A DNA stretch of 64,000 bases from Xanthomonas dyei (lineage in GTDB: Bacteria > Pseudomonadota > Gammaproteobacteria > Xanthomonadales > Xanthomonadaceae). Made by a program: the position numbers and the translations under genes. The notes beneath the pieces were generated by a model. That model had not been told where the DNA came from and searched no databases. It saw only the letters and a program-made list of their open reading frames with translations. The stretch's first letter is position 1. Every line of letters starts with the position of its first letter. Shown here one piece after another: positions 27,836 through 36,022 of this stretch. The stretch lies in assembly GCF_002939865.1 (NCBI RefSeq), contig NZ_MDEE01000001.1:248001-312000 (forward strand), written 5' to 3'.

Positions 27836-28510
27836 ATGTCCGAATCCCCCACTCCGCACACCCGCCCTTCCCTGCAACGCGTGTTTCTGACCGGGTTGCT
27901 CACCCTGCTGCCGGTCTGGCTGACCTGGGTGGTGGTGAAGTTCGTCTTCTCGCTGCTCTCCGGCATCAGCAGCCCCTGGGTGGTGCCGCTGTCCGGGCGC
28001 ATCGCCGCCTCGTTTCCCGATTACCTGGGCTGGATCAAGGCGCTGTGGGTGCAGAACACCATCGCCTTGGTCGCCACGGTGGCGGCGATCCTGTTCGTCG
28101 GCATCCTGAGCCGGCGGGTGATCGGCCAGCGTCTGCTGCGCTGGTTCGAGGCGATCATGCGGCGCATCCCGCTGGCCAGCGTGGTCTACGAGAGCGCGCG
28201 CAAATTGCTCGACATCCTGCAGACCCAGCCCGGCAGCACGCAGCGCGTGGTGCTGATCGACTTCCCGCATCGCGATATGAAGTCGGTCGGCCTGGTCACG
28301 CGCGTGATCAAGGAGCAAGGCACCGGACGCGAGCTGGCGGCGGTGTATGTGCCGACCACGCCCAACCCCACCTCCGGCTATCTGGAAATCGTGCCGGTGG
28401 AGTTGCTCACGCCCACCGACTGGACTGTGGATCAGGCGATGAGTTTCATCATCTCCGGCGGCGCGGTTTCGCCGGAGTCGGTTCCTTTCACCCGTACTGC
28501 GGATCGCTGA
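27836..28510 (+). CDS. DUF502-family inner-membrane protein
   Basis: The 224-residue protein matches DUF502. It has two membrane helices (RVFLTGLLTLLPVWLTWVVV near 15-35, and NTIALVATVAAILFVGILSR near 75-95) followed by a soluble domain with PLASVVYESARKLLDIL, VVLIDFPHRDMKSVGLVT and PTTPNPTSGYLEIVPV, all hallmarks of the family. DUF502 proteins resemble plant LCV-type membrane proteins; the bacterial role is unknown. The start at 27836 is the first Met near the conserved region. The yhhQ-type gene starts four bases after the stop, so the two are probably co-transcribed. Confidence 0.88.
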   Translation: MSESPTPHTRPSLQRVFLTGLLTLLPVWLTWVVVKFVFSLLSGISSPWVVPLSGRIAASFPDYLGWIKALWVQNTIALVATVAAILFVGILSRRVIGQRLLRWFEAIMRRIPLASVVYESARKLLDILQTQPGSTQRVVLIDFPHRDMKSVGLVTRVIKEQGTGRELAAVYVPTTPNPTSGYLEIVPVELLTPTDWTVDQAMSFIISGGAVSPESVPFTRTADR

Positions 28511-28514
28511 TGCC

Positions 28515-29291
28515 ATGACACACACGCGTACCCTCGACGACCGTGCGGTCCGGCTGTTCATTGCCTTGGCGGCGTTCTTCTGCGTCAACGCAGCGCTGGC
28601 CGAGTTCATCGGCGTCAAGATCTTCGCGCTGGAAGACACGCTCGGCATCGCACCGCTGAACTGGAACCTGTTCGGCCAAACCGGCTCGCTCAGCTTCACC
28701 GCCGGCACCTTGTTATGGCCGGTGGTGTTCATCATGACCGACACCATCAACGAGTTCTTCGGCAGCCGCGGAGTGCGTTTCATCTCGTGGGTGGCGGTGG
28801 CGCTGATCGGCTACGGCTTCGTGTTTGCGTTCGCGGCCATTGCCCTGGCGCCGGCCGGCTGGTGGGTGACCGCAGCGCAGAGCCAGGGTGTGCCGGACTA
28901 TCAAGCGGCGTTCGCCGCGGTGTTCGGGCAGGGCTTGTGGACGATCGGCGGCTCGCTGGTAGCGTTTCTGTTCGGCCAGTTGATCGACGTGTCGGTGTTC
29001 CATCGCATCCGCAAGGTCACCGGCGAAAAACACGTGTGGCTGCGTGCCACCGGCTCCACCGCAGTGTCGCAGTTGGTGGACAGCTTCGTGGTGATCTACA
29101 TCGCCTTCGTGCTTGGCCCGCAGCATTGGTCCATCGACCAGTTCCTGGCGGTGAGCACGCTCAACTACGTCTACAAGATGGGCTTTGCGATCGCCCTGAT
29201 TCCGCTGTTGTACCTCGCGCGCCGCGCCATCAGCGCGTATCTGGGCGCCGATCGCGCCGAGCAGCTGCGCGAAGAAGCCGCTGCCGACTAA
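28515..29291 (+). CDS. yhhQ: Queuosine-precursor transporter (VUT/YhhQ family)
   Basis: The 258-residue protein has six or so membrane helices and family motifs NAALAEFIGVKIFAL, FTAGTLLWPVVFIMTDTINE, FGQLIDVSVFHRIRK and TGSTAVSQLVDSFVVIYIAF. YhhQ imports the queuosine precursors preQ0/preQ1 across the inner membrane for tRNA modification. It starts four bases after the DUF502 gene. The substrate assignment rests on the family, not on anything local. Confidence 0.88.
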   Translation: MTHTRTLDDRAVRLFIALAAFFCVNAALAEFIGVKIFALEDTLGIAPLNWNLFGQTGSLSFTAGTLLWPVVFIMTDTINEFFGSRGVRFISWVAVALIGYGFVFAFAAIALAPAGWWVTAAQSQGVPDYQAAFAAVFGQGLWTIGGSLVAFLFGQLIDVSVFHRIRKVTGEKHVWLRATGSTAVSQLVDSFVVIYIAFVLGPQHWSIDQFLAVSTLNYVYKMGFAIALIPLLYLARRAISAYLGADRAEQLREEAAAD

Positions 29292-29645
29292 GCGCAGCTA
29301 GCAAAGCAACTGGGCAGCCACCAGGCGGGCGCGGCCGGTGCTCGGTGCGGCATGTACCGTTCGTACGCGCCGGTTCCTCCGCGCCGTCCACACCCACCTG
29401 ACGACTGCTCGCTACGCTTTTTGAGCCTTTCTAAAGGCGGCGCCCCGCCCACACACTGCCTGCCCGTGGCCGGCTGTGCCCGTGGCAGCACGCTGCGCGG
29501 TGCGTTATCGCAGCGCACCATTCCAACGATGCACTGCGCCTGCCCGTGCCGCATCTGAATTGCATGTGCGCCGCATGCTCCGGATAGCTGGCCGTAATGG
29601 TGCGGATCGGGCAAGCTCCCCGCTCGCTTGTTTCCGGAGCCGGTA
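29292..29645. other. Intergenic region, no gene seen
   Basis: This 354-base stretch lies between two plus-strand genes. Frames here are GC-driven and have no domain content. GCCTTTCTAAAGGC near 29426 is a short palindrome without a T run. A GGAGCC ribosome-binding site for the next gene lies at the right edge. Confidence 0.5.
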
Positions 29646-31595
29646 ATGCCCCTCAGCTTTTCCCGCCTGCTGTCGCTGGCCCTCGCCGCTGTGTTGAGCC
29701 TGTCAGTGGCAGCGCCCGCCGATGCGGCCAAGAAGAAGACCGCCAAGGCACAGACCACGCAAACGCGCGCGAAGGCGAGCAAAGGCAAAAAGACCACCAA
29801 GCCGGCGGCCAAGGCCTCGAAGACGGCCAAGGGCAGCAAGGCTGCCAAGGCCAGGCCACGCGCAGTCGCCGCGCCGGTGGTGCTGACCAAGGCCCAGCAG
29901 CTCAACCTGCTCTACGACCAGTACTGGGACGCCTCGCTCAAGCTCAACCCGCTGCAGGCCACCTTTCAGGGCGAGAGCCGCTACAACGACCAGCTGCCCA
30001 ACTTCCTGTCGCCGGCGTTCCGCCAGCAGTCGCATGATTTCACCGTGCTGTGGCTGGGCAAGGCAGAGGCGCTGGGGCCGGACGGCCTGAGCGGGCAGGA
30101 CCTGCTCAGCTACCAGATCTTCGTGCGCGATGCGCGCAGTGCGCTGGCCGCCGAGCAGTTCCCCAGCTGGATGCTGCCGATCAACCAGTTCTACAACATC
30201 GCCAGCATTGCGGTGGTGCTGGGCTCGGGCACCGGCGCCCAGCCGTTCAAGACGGTCAAGGACTACGACAATTGGTCGCGGCGTGCGGTGGGCATTCCCG
30301 ACCTGTTCGATCAGGCCATCACCAACATGCGCGCCGGCATGCAGGCCGGGGTGGTGCAGCCCAAGGTGCTGATGCAGAAAGTACTGCCGCAACTGGATGC
30401 GATCATCGCGCGCAGCGCCGAAGACAGCCTGTTCTGGGGCCCGGTGCGCAACCTGCCGGCCGATATGCCCGAAGCCGACAAGCAGCGCATCACCGCCGAA
30501 TACAAGCGCTTGATCGAAGTGCGCATCATGCCGGCCTACCGGGAGCTGCGCGGTTTCATCGCCACCGAATACCTGCCCGCCTGCCGTGATACCGATGGCC
30601 TGGCGGCGCTACCCAACGGCGCGGCGTGGTACGCCTACGACGTGCGTCAGAGCACCACCTCCGATCTGAGCCCGGAGCAGATCCATCAGATCGGGCTGGA
30701 CGAGGTCGCGCGCCTGCAGGGCGAAATCGCCGCGCTGGCCAAGCAGGTCAAGTTCCGCGGCACCCTGCCCAAGTTCTACAAGTTCATGCAGACCGACAAG
30801 CGCTTCAGCTTCCGCAGCGACACCGAGTTGCTGGACTATTACCGTGGCCTGCAGGGGCGCGTGCAGGGCGCGGTGCCGCGCCTGTTCAACATCCAGGGCA
30901 TGCCGCCGCTGGAAGTGCGCGCGGTGGAACCGCAGCGGGCACAAGCGGCGGCCAACGGCTCGTACATGCGTCCCAGCGTCAATGGCAGCAACGGTGGCAC
31001 GCCAGGCATCTTTTACGTCAATACCTCCGACCTACCCTCGCGCAAGACCTGGGAAGCGGAGAGCCTGTACCTGCACGAAGCGATTCCCGGCCACCACTAC
31101 CAGCTCGGGCTGCAGCAGCAATTGACCGACCTGCCCAAGTTCCGCCGCCTCGGAGGCGAGACCGCCTACATCGAGGGCTGGGGCCTGTATGCCGAATCGC
31201 TGGGGCGCGAGCTGGGGCTGTATCAGGACCCGTACAACACCTACGGCTATCTGCAAAACGCATTGTGGCGCTCGATCCGGCTGGTCGCCGATACCGGCCT
31301 GCACAGCAAGGGCTGGACGCGTACCCAGGCGATCGATTACATGCTGGACAACTCGGCGATGAGCCGCACCGATGCCGAAGCCGAAGTCGACCGCTACATG
31401 GCCATCCCCGGCCAGGCGCTGGCCTACAAGGTCGGCGAGATGAAGATCGCGCAGCTCCGCGAGCAGGCGCAGCGCGAGCTGGGGCCGCGCTTCGACGTGC
31501 GTGCCTTCCATACCGAAGTGCTCAAGGACGGCTCGGTGCCGCTGGAGATCCTGCAGGACAAGATCCAGCGCTGGATCGCAGCGCTGAAAGGCTGA
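29646..31595 (+). CDS. DUF885-family exported protein (putative metallohydrolase)
   Basis: The 649-residue protein has a signal peptide (SRLLSLALAAVLSLSVAAPA) and an unusual 50-residue Lys/Ala/Thr-rich linker (AAKKKTAKAQTTQTRAKASK and on). The DUF885 domain follows, related to carboxypeptidase Taq-like metallopeptidases. LHEAIPGHHYQLGLQ at about residues 476-490 and GGETAYIEGWGLYAESLGRE just after it look like a zinc site with His, His and Glu. The ATG at 29646 follows CCGGAGCC; a TTG 18 bases earlier is less likely. Substrate unknown; periplasmic or lipoprotein-like location inferred. Confidence 0.85.
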   Translation: MPLSFSRLLSLALAAVLSLSVAAPADAAKKKTAKAQTTQTRAKASKGKKTTKPAAKASKTAKGSKAAKARPRAVAAPVVLTKAQQLNLLYDQYWDASLKLNPLQATFQGESRYNDQLPNFLSPAFRQQSHDFTVLWLGKAEALGPDGLSGQDLLSYQIFVRDARSALAAEQFPSWMLPINQFYNIASIAVVLGSGTGAQPFKTVKDYDNWSRRAVGIPDLFDQAITNMRAGMQAGVVQPKVLMQKVLPQLDAIIARSAEDSLFWGPVRNLPADMPEADKQRITAEYKRLIEVRIMPAYRELRGFIATEYLPACRDTDGLAALPNGAAWYAYDVRQSTTSDLSPEQIHQIGLDEVARLQGEIAALAKQVKFRGTLPKFYKFMQTDKRFSFRSDTELLDYYRGLQGRVQGAVPRLFNIQGMPPLEVRAVEPQRAQAAANGSYMRPSVNGSNGGTPGIFYVNTSDLPSRKTWEAESLYLHEAIPGHHYQLGLQQQLTDLPKFRRLGGETAYIEGWGLYAESLGRELGLYQDPYNTYGYLQNALWRSIRLVADTGLHSKGWTRTQAIDYMLDNSAMSRTDAEAEVDRYMAIPGQALAYKVGEMKIAQLREQAQRELGPRFDVRAFHTEVLKDGSVPLEILQDKIQRWIAALKG

Positions 31596-31794
31596 GGTCG
31601 GCGATTGCGGCCGATGGAAGGGTTATCGGCCGTCGCGTTCAAGCTGGTGTTAGACCTGGGTGCGGATCTGCGCTTGGCATGCGTCGCTCAACACCGGCAT
31701 GACGTTGCCGGTTGCCGGTTGCGGGTGCTGCAGCGGCCACGCTCGCCGATTTGAGGCGTCCCCTCAAGGCGCGCCACCGACGAGGGTGGTGCCT

Positions 31795-32757
31795 TCAACC
31801 CACCGCCCGCGCCGCGGCCAATGCGGCGATATCGCGCGGCGTGGTGCGGCAGCAGCCACCGATCAACCGCGCGCCTGCGGCCAGCCACTGCGTGTGCTGG
31901 TCGGCCAGGGTGCACGCGGGCGCATCGCCGGCATGCCAGCGCTTATCGCCAGCGTCGTAGTGCTCGCCCGAGTTGGGATACACCACCAGCGGCAAGGCGG
32001 TCAGCGCCGACAGGCTGTGCAAGGCGGTGGTGACCCGATCCAGCGCAATACAGTTGATTCCCACCGCAATTACCTGCGCGCAGGCATCCAGTGCCGGCAC
32101 GACCTGCGCCAATGGCGTGCCATCGCTCAAATGGTCGGCATCGCGCAAGGTGAAAGAGAACCACGCATGCAATTGCGGAAACTCTTCCAGCAGCAGACGT
32201 AACGCCACGATCTCGTTCGCCGACGGCAGCGTCTCGCAGGCCAGTACATCCACGCCCGCCGCTGCCAACGCGGCGATGCGCGGGCGATGGAACGCCATCA
32301 GCTGCGCCAACGGCACTACGTAGTCGCCACGGTACTCCGAGCCATCGGCCAGATACGCGCCATATGGCCCGACTGAGCCTGCCACCCACAACGGCGCAGC
32401 GTGCGGCTGCGCCTGCAGATGATCGGCACGCGCCTGTGCGGCCAGGGCCACGCTGCGTGCGATCAGCGCTTGCGATTGCGCCAGATCCAGACCGCGCGCG
32501 GCGAACCCCAGCGGCGTGGCCTGGTAACTGGCGGTGATTGCGCATTGCGCGCCGGCAGCGAAGTAGTCGCGATGCACCTGATAGATCAGCTCCGGTTGCT
32601 CCATCAGCACGCGCGCCGACCACAGCGCATCGTTGAGATCGCAGCCGCGTTGTTCCAGTTCGGTGGCAAGCGCGCCATCCAGCAGCACATAGCCATCGTG
32701 CTGGAGCGCCGCACTGAACGGCGCAGTTGCGCGCGGCTGGCGGGGAAGAATCGTCAT
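31795..32757 (-). CDS. mmuM: Homocysteine S-methyltransferase
   Basis: The 320-residue barrel enzyme transfers a methyl group from S-methylmethionine (or SAM) to homocysteine, giving methionine. [20 protein letters not shown] opens the conserved domain. Zinc ligands are seen as Cys in VGINCIAL and the CysCys of [27 protein letters not shown] and [12 protein letters not shown] are also family motifs. Its ATG overlaps the stop of the permease gene by four bases, making the classic mmuP-mmuM pair for salvage of S-methylmethionine, a compound abundant in plants. Confidence 0.93.
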   Translation of the reverse strand: MTILPRQPRATAPFSAALQHDGYVLLDGALATELEQRGCDLNDALWSARVLMEQPELIYQVHRDYFAAGAQCAITASYQATPLGFAARGLDLAQSQALIARSVALAAQARADHLQAQPHAAPLWVAGSVGPYGAYLADGSEYRGDYVVPLAQLMAFHRPRIAALAAAGVDVLACETLPSANEIVALRLLLEEFPQLHAWFSFTLRDADHLSDGTPLAQVVPALDACAQVIAVGINCIALDRVTTALHSLSALTALPLVVYPNSGEHYDAGDKRWHAGDAPACTLADQHTQWLAAGARLIGGCCRTTPRDIAALAAARAVG

Positions 32758-34151
32758 GCGTGCAGTCTCCTGGTCGCGAGCCATTGGGTCAGCGCATAGG
32801 CGCCGTAACACAGCGCCACAAAGGGGATGCCGCACCACAGCGCGATGCGCTGTTGCGGATCGAATGCCAAGCCGATGCAGGCCAGCAAACACAGCGAGAA
32901 TCCGAGGATCGGCGTCCACGGATACCAGGGCGCGCGATAGGCCAGCGTCTCCACGGCAATCCCGTCGCGGACCAGCTGCCGACGAAAGCGGTAATGCGAT
33001 GCGCAGATGCTTAGCCACACCACCACCACCGCAAAGCCGGACACCGCGGAAATCGCAACGAATACCGTCTCGGCCGCGTATACGCCGGTGAGCAGGGCCA
33101 GCAGACCGCCCAGCATGCTCAGCAGCAAGGCCGGCAACGGAATGCCGCGACGGGTCAGGCGCGCAAGGCGCGCCGGGAGCGTGCCTTCGTTGGCCAACGA
33201 CCACAGCATGCGCGCCGCCGCATACAGGCCCGAATTGGCCGCCGACAGGATCGCGGTCAGGATCACCGCATTCAAGATGTCCGCCGCGTACGGAATGCCC
33301 AGCAACTCGAACGCGCGCACGAACGGGCTGGTCTCGACGGCCGCCTGGCTGGCGGGCAGCAAGGCAGCAAGCACCAGCACAGTACCCACGAACAGCACCA
33401 CCAGCCGCACCAGCGTCGTGCGGATCGCCAGCGGAATGGCGCGTGCCGGCTGCGCGGTTTCGCCCGCAGCCACGCCGATCAATTCGGTACCGGAAAACGC
33501 GAAGTTCACCGCCACCATCGTCATCAAAATCGGCAACGTGCCGTGCGCAAACCAGCCATCGGCGCGCAGATGGCGCAAGCCGGGCGCAGGCGCACCATCG
33601 GCCAACGGCAGCAGGCCGATCACCGCCGCGCCACCGAGCACGATGAACACCAAAATCGTGATCACCTTGATCAACGAAAACCAGAATTCGCCTTCGGCAA
33701 ACCAACGCGCCGACACCGTGTTCAAGCCGAAGATCAGCGCACAGAACAACAGACACCACGGCCACGCCGGGCTCTGCGGAAACCAGTACTGCATGCAGAA
33801 CGCTGCGGCAGTCAGGCTCGACCCCAGCGCCACCGTCCAGGTCAGCCAATACAACCACGCCACCACATACCCGGTGGCCGGCCCCAGATAGCGCGTCGCA
33901 TACACATGAAACGCCCCGGTCTGCGGCATCGCCACCGCCAGTTCGCCCAGGCATTGCATCACCAGATACACCACCAGCGCACCGATCAGATACGCGATCA
34001 CCGTGCCCAGCGCACCGGTGCTGGCGATGATGTAGCCGGTGTTGAAGAACAGCCCGGTGCCGATCACCCCACCCAGCGACAACATCACCAGGTGGCGCAC
34101 CTGCATGCTGCGCTGGAACTGCGGTGCGGCGCTGGAAGAAGGGTCTGGCAT
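32754..34151 (-). CDS. mmuP: Amino-acid permease, probable S-methylmethionine transporter
   Basis: The 465-residue APC-superfamily transporter has about 12 membrane helices. [20 protein letters not shown] is the AAP signature near the N-terminus, and [16 protein letters not shown] and [20 protein letters not shown] are family motifs. Length equals E. coli MmuP (467). The substrate is inferred from translational coupling to mmuM. The start at 34151 ([20 protein letters not shown]) is preferred over an open 50-codon extension upstream that has no conserved content. Confidence 0.88.
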   Translation of the reverse strand: MPDPSSSAAPQFQRSMQVRHLVMLSLGGVIGTGLFFNTGYIIASTGALGTVIAYLIGALVVYLVMQCLGELAVAMPQTGAFHVYATRYLGPATGYVVAWLYWLTWTVALGSSLTAAAFCMQYWFPQSPAWPWCLLFCALIFGLNTVSARWFAEGEFWFSLIKVITILVFIVLGGAAVIGLLPLADGAPAPGLRHLRADGWFAHGTLPILMTMVAVNFAFSGTELIGVAAGETAQPARAIPLAIRTTLVRLVVLFVGTVLVLAALLPASQAAVETSPFVRAFELLGIPYAADILNAVILTAILSAANSGLYAAARMLWSLANEGTLPARLARLTRRGIPLPALLLSMLGGLLALLTGVYAAETVFVAISAVSGFAVVVVWLSICASHYRFRRQLVRDGIAVETLAYRAPWYPWTPILGFSLCLLACIGLAFDPQQRIALWCGIPFVALCYGAYALTQWLATRRLHA

Positions 34152-34290
34152 GCGTCGGTCTGATGGGCGGCGCACCATCCTGCCACGCGCATGCAGGCGA
34201 GCACAGCCATGCGGTGGCGAGCTGTGACGCTGTACAAGCACTTCAGGCAGGCGCGGGTATGCTCGCGTGCCGATCTTGCGGAGCACCGTC

Positions 34291-34461
34291 ATGTCTGACA
34301 CACGTTACCTGCGCCTGCCTGCAGCGTTGCCGCCCCGCGCACGCTGCGCGCTACCTGCGCATGCGCCACACCGCCGCGCGCTGGATCTGCGCGAGGCGGT
34401 GATGGCGGTTGATCGCTGCCAGCAACAGGATCTGTCGGTATGGCAGCGGAGCGCAGCATGA
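34291..34461 (+). CDS. Possible small protein coupled to the VOC gene
   Basis: A 56-codon frame starts at an ATG seven bases after GCGGAG and ends in a TGA that overlaps the ATG of the next gene (ATGA at 34458-34461). The product ([20 protein letters not shown] and on) is basic, Arg/Ala-rich and has no domain I know. RBS and overlap suggest translation as a leader to the VOC gene. The high-GC background makes chance frames common, so this stays tentative. Confidence 0.4.
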   Translation: MSDTRYLRLPAALPPRARCALPAHAPHRRALDLREAVMAVDRCQQQDLSVWQRSAA

Positions 34462-34847
34462 TGCTGGCCGGCATCCACCATGTGGCGATCATCGCGGGCG
34501 ACTACGCGCGCTCCAAGCAGTTTTACTGCGAAATTCTGGGCTTGCGCGTGCTCGACGAGCATTACCGCCAGGCGCGCGATTCGTGGAAGCTGGATCTGGC
34601 TCTGCCCGACGGCAGCCAGATCGAGCTGTTCTCGTTCCCCAACGCCCCGTTGCGCCCCAGCCGCCCAGAAGCACGCGGTCTGCGTCACCTGGCCTTTCGC
34701 GTAGAAGACCTGGATAGCGCGGTGGCGCATCTCAACGCCCATGGCGTCATCACCGAAGACATCCGCATCGACGAATACACCGGCCGGCGGTTCACCTTCT
34801 TCGCCGATCCGGACGATCTGCCGCTGGAGCTGTACGAGATCGGCTAA
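34458..34847 (+). CDS. VOC-family protein (glyoxalase-like, YaeR type)
   Basis: About 129 residues with one glyoxalase/bleomycin-resistance/dioxygenase fold made of two beta-alpha-beta-beta-beta modules: GIHHVAIIAGDYARSKQFYC and LRHLAFRVEDLDSAVAHLNA. His6, Glu50 and the closing PLELYE are the likely metal ligands. The closest type seems to be the uncharacterised YaeR/GloA2 group. A GGAG site precedes two consecutive ATG codons (34458, 34461); an ATG at 34440 is also in frame. It forms a possible two-gene unit with the small frame upstream. Confidence 0.85.
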   Translation: MMLAGIHHVAIIAGDYARSKQFYCEILGLRVLDEHYRQARDSWKLDLALPDGSQIELFSFPNAPLRPSRPEARGLRHLAFRVEDLDSAVAHLNAHGVITEDIRIDEYTGRRFTFFADPDDLPLELYEIG

Positions 34848-35305
34848 CTGCAGCTGCTCTGCCGCGCTGGCGGGCGGGGGGTATCCCACGCTGACGTCGG
34901 CGTTGCGGCTAATGTGGTTACCGCGCCACGCACAGTCGCGCTGCGCGCATGCACCGGCAGCGTGCCCCCCCCCCCCGCGCTTACGGCAAGACGGCACGTG
35001 TCGAACGCAATGTTGTAAGGCGGGACAGCGGCTACGTGGGTGGCTAGTTGATAAAACCTGATCGACGCAAGCATGCTCCAGGCCTGGATTCGCATCGGCA
35101 CCGCCGGGTCGAAGTCCTGACCAGCGTCGACCGTTCCCGAAATGCCGCGCCCAGCTCGCCGGCACTGCCGAGCCAGCGCGTACCAATGCCGCGCCGGCAA
35201 CGCATGAACGCATCCCGCAGTGCGGCTTTCCGCCACCATACCCCACGGTATACATTCGCCATCAGGCCGCCGACGGCGGCCACAGCAATCCCTGGGAGGG
35301 GAACC
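34848..35305. other. Intergenic region with a 12-base C tract
   Basis: This 458-base gap has no convincing gene on either strand. A run of 12 C lies at 34965-34976, the longest homopolymer I noticed in the window. A GGGAGGGGA ribosome-binding site for the next gene lies at the right end. Minus-strand frames at 35050-35280 are open but show no recognisable domain. Confidence 0.5.
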
Positions 35306-35755
35306 ATGCGCAAGACCTTCAAGACCCTGATGGTGGCTCTGCCGCTGGCGGCCGCCTCGCTGCTGGCCCAGGCCGCCGATTCGCCGGTGGGTCGCTGGAA
35401 GACCATCGACGACGAGACCGGCAAGCCCAAGTCGGTGGTGCAGATCGAACAGGCCGCCAACGGCACGTTGAGCGGCAAGGTGGTCGAGATCCTGCAGTCC
35501 AACAATGGCCCCAATCCGATGTGCGACAAGTGCGACGGCGCGCTGAAAGGCAAGCCGATCAAGGGCATGACCATCCTGTGGGGCCTCAAGGCCGACGGCA
35601 CCGCCGTATGGGATGGCGGCTCGGTGCTGGACCCGGCCAAGGGCAAGACCTACAAGGCCAAGATCACCCTGACCGAAGGCGGCAAGAAGCTGCAGATGCG
35701 CGGCTACGTCGGCATCGAAGCGCTGGGCCGTACGCAGACCTGGGTGCGTGAGTAG
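35306..35755 (+). CDS. DUF2147-family exported protein
   Basis: The 149-residue protein has a signal peptide (TLMVALPLAAASLLAQAADS) and a lipocalin-like DUF2147 domain: PVGRWKTIDDETGKPKSVVQ, CDKCDGALKGKPIKGMTILW and AKITLTEGGKKLQMRGYVG. CxxC in MCDKCDG may form a disulfide. DUF2147 proteins are periplasmic and of unknown function. The start is fixed by a strong GGGAGGGGA site seven bases upstream and by the signal peptide; the longer open frame to 35048 has no RBS. A terminator follows. Confidence 0.9.
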   Translation: MRKTFKTLMVALPLAAASLLAQAADSPVGRWKTIDDETGKPKSVVQIEQAANGTLSGKVVEILQSNNGPNPMCDKCDGALKGKPIKGMTILWGLKADGTAVWDGGSVLDPAKGKTYKAKITLTEGGKKLQMRGYVGIEALGRTQTWVRE

Positions 35756-35757
35756 CT

Positions 35758-35972
35758 GGGATTCGGGAATCGGGAATCGGGAATCGCAAGAGCGGGCGTC
35801 CTTCGGGGCGCCTTTTTTTTGCGGACCCGGAGTACCGGCAGGCGAGAAGACCTGACACGCAAAGGTGACCGTCATTGCGCTCCCACGCCCGGCGACTAGC
35901 CTGCGCACATCAACATCGCGACAAACCTAGCCTGCTTCAACCGATTCCCCATTCCCAATTCCCCATTCCCGT
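35758..35972. repeat. GGGAATC inverted-repeat element around the DUF2147 terminator
   Basis: Four units of GGGATTC/GGGAATC at 35758-35787 face CGATTCCCCATTCCC-type units at 35942-35972. About 155 bases lie between the arms, including the terminator at 35795-35820. Same family as the elements in lpxB and after dnaE. Confidence 0.72.
35795..35820 (+). terminator. Rho-independent terminator after the DUF2147 gene
   Basis: GGCGTCC, a TTCG tetraloop, GGGCGCC and eight T. A compact classic terminator 40 bases past the stop. Confidence 0.9.
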
Positions 35973-36022
35973 CCCTTTCCCGACTAGTGCGATAATCGCG
36001 TGTCCCCCGCATCACGCCTGCC

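Noticed and set aside
32758-33954. Open upstream extension of mmuM across the permease gene
   Set aside because: It is an out-of-frame shadow of the permease; mmuM begins at the ATG that overlaps the permease stop.
34844-35908. Long minus-strand frame opposite the DUF2147 gene and the gap before it
   Set aside because: It crosses a poly-C tract and a T-tailed terminator, has no RBS or domain, and shadows a real gene.
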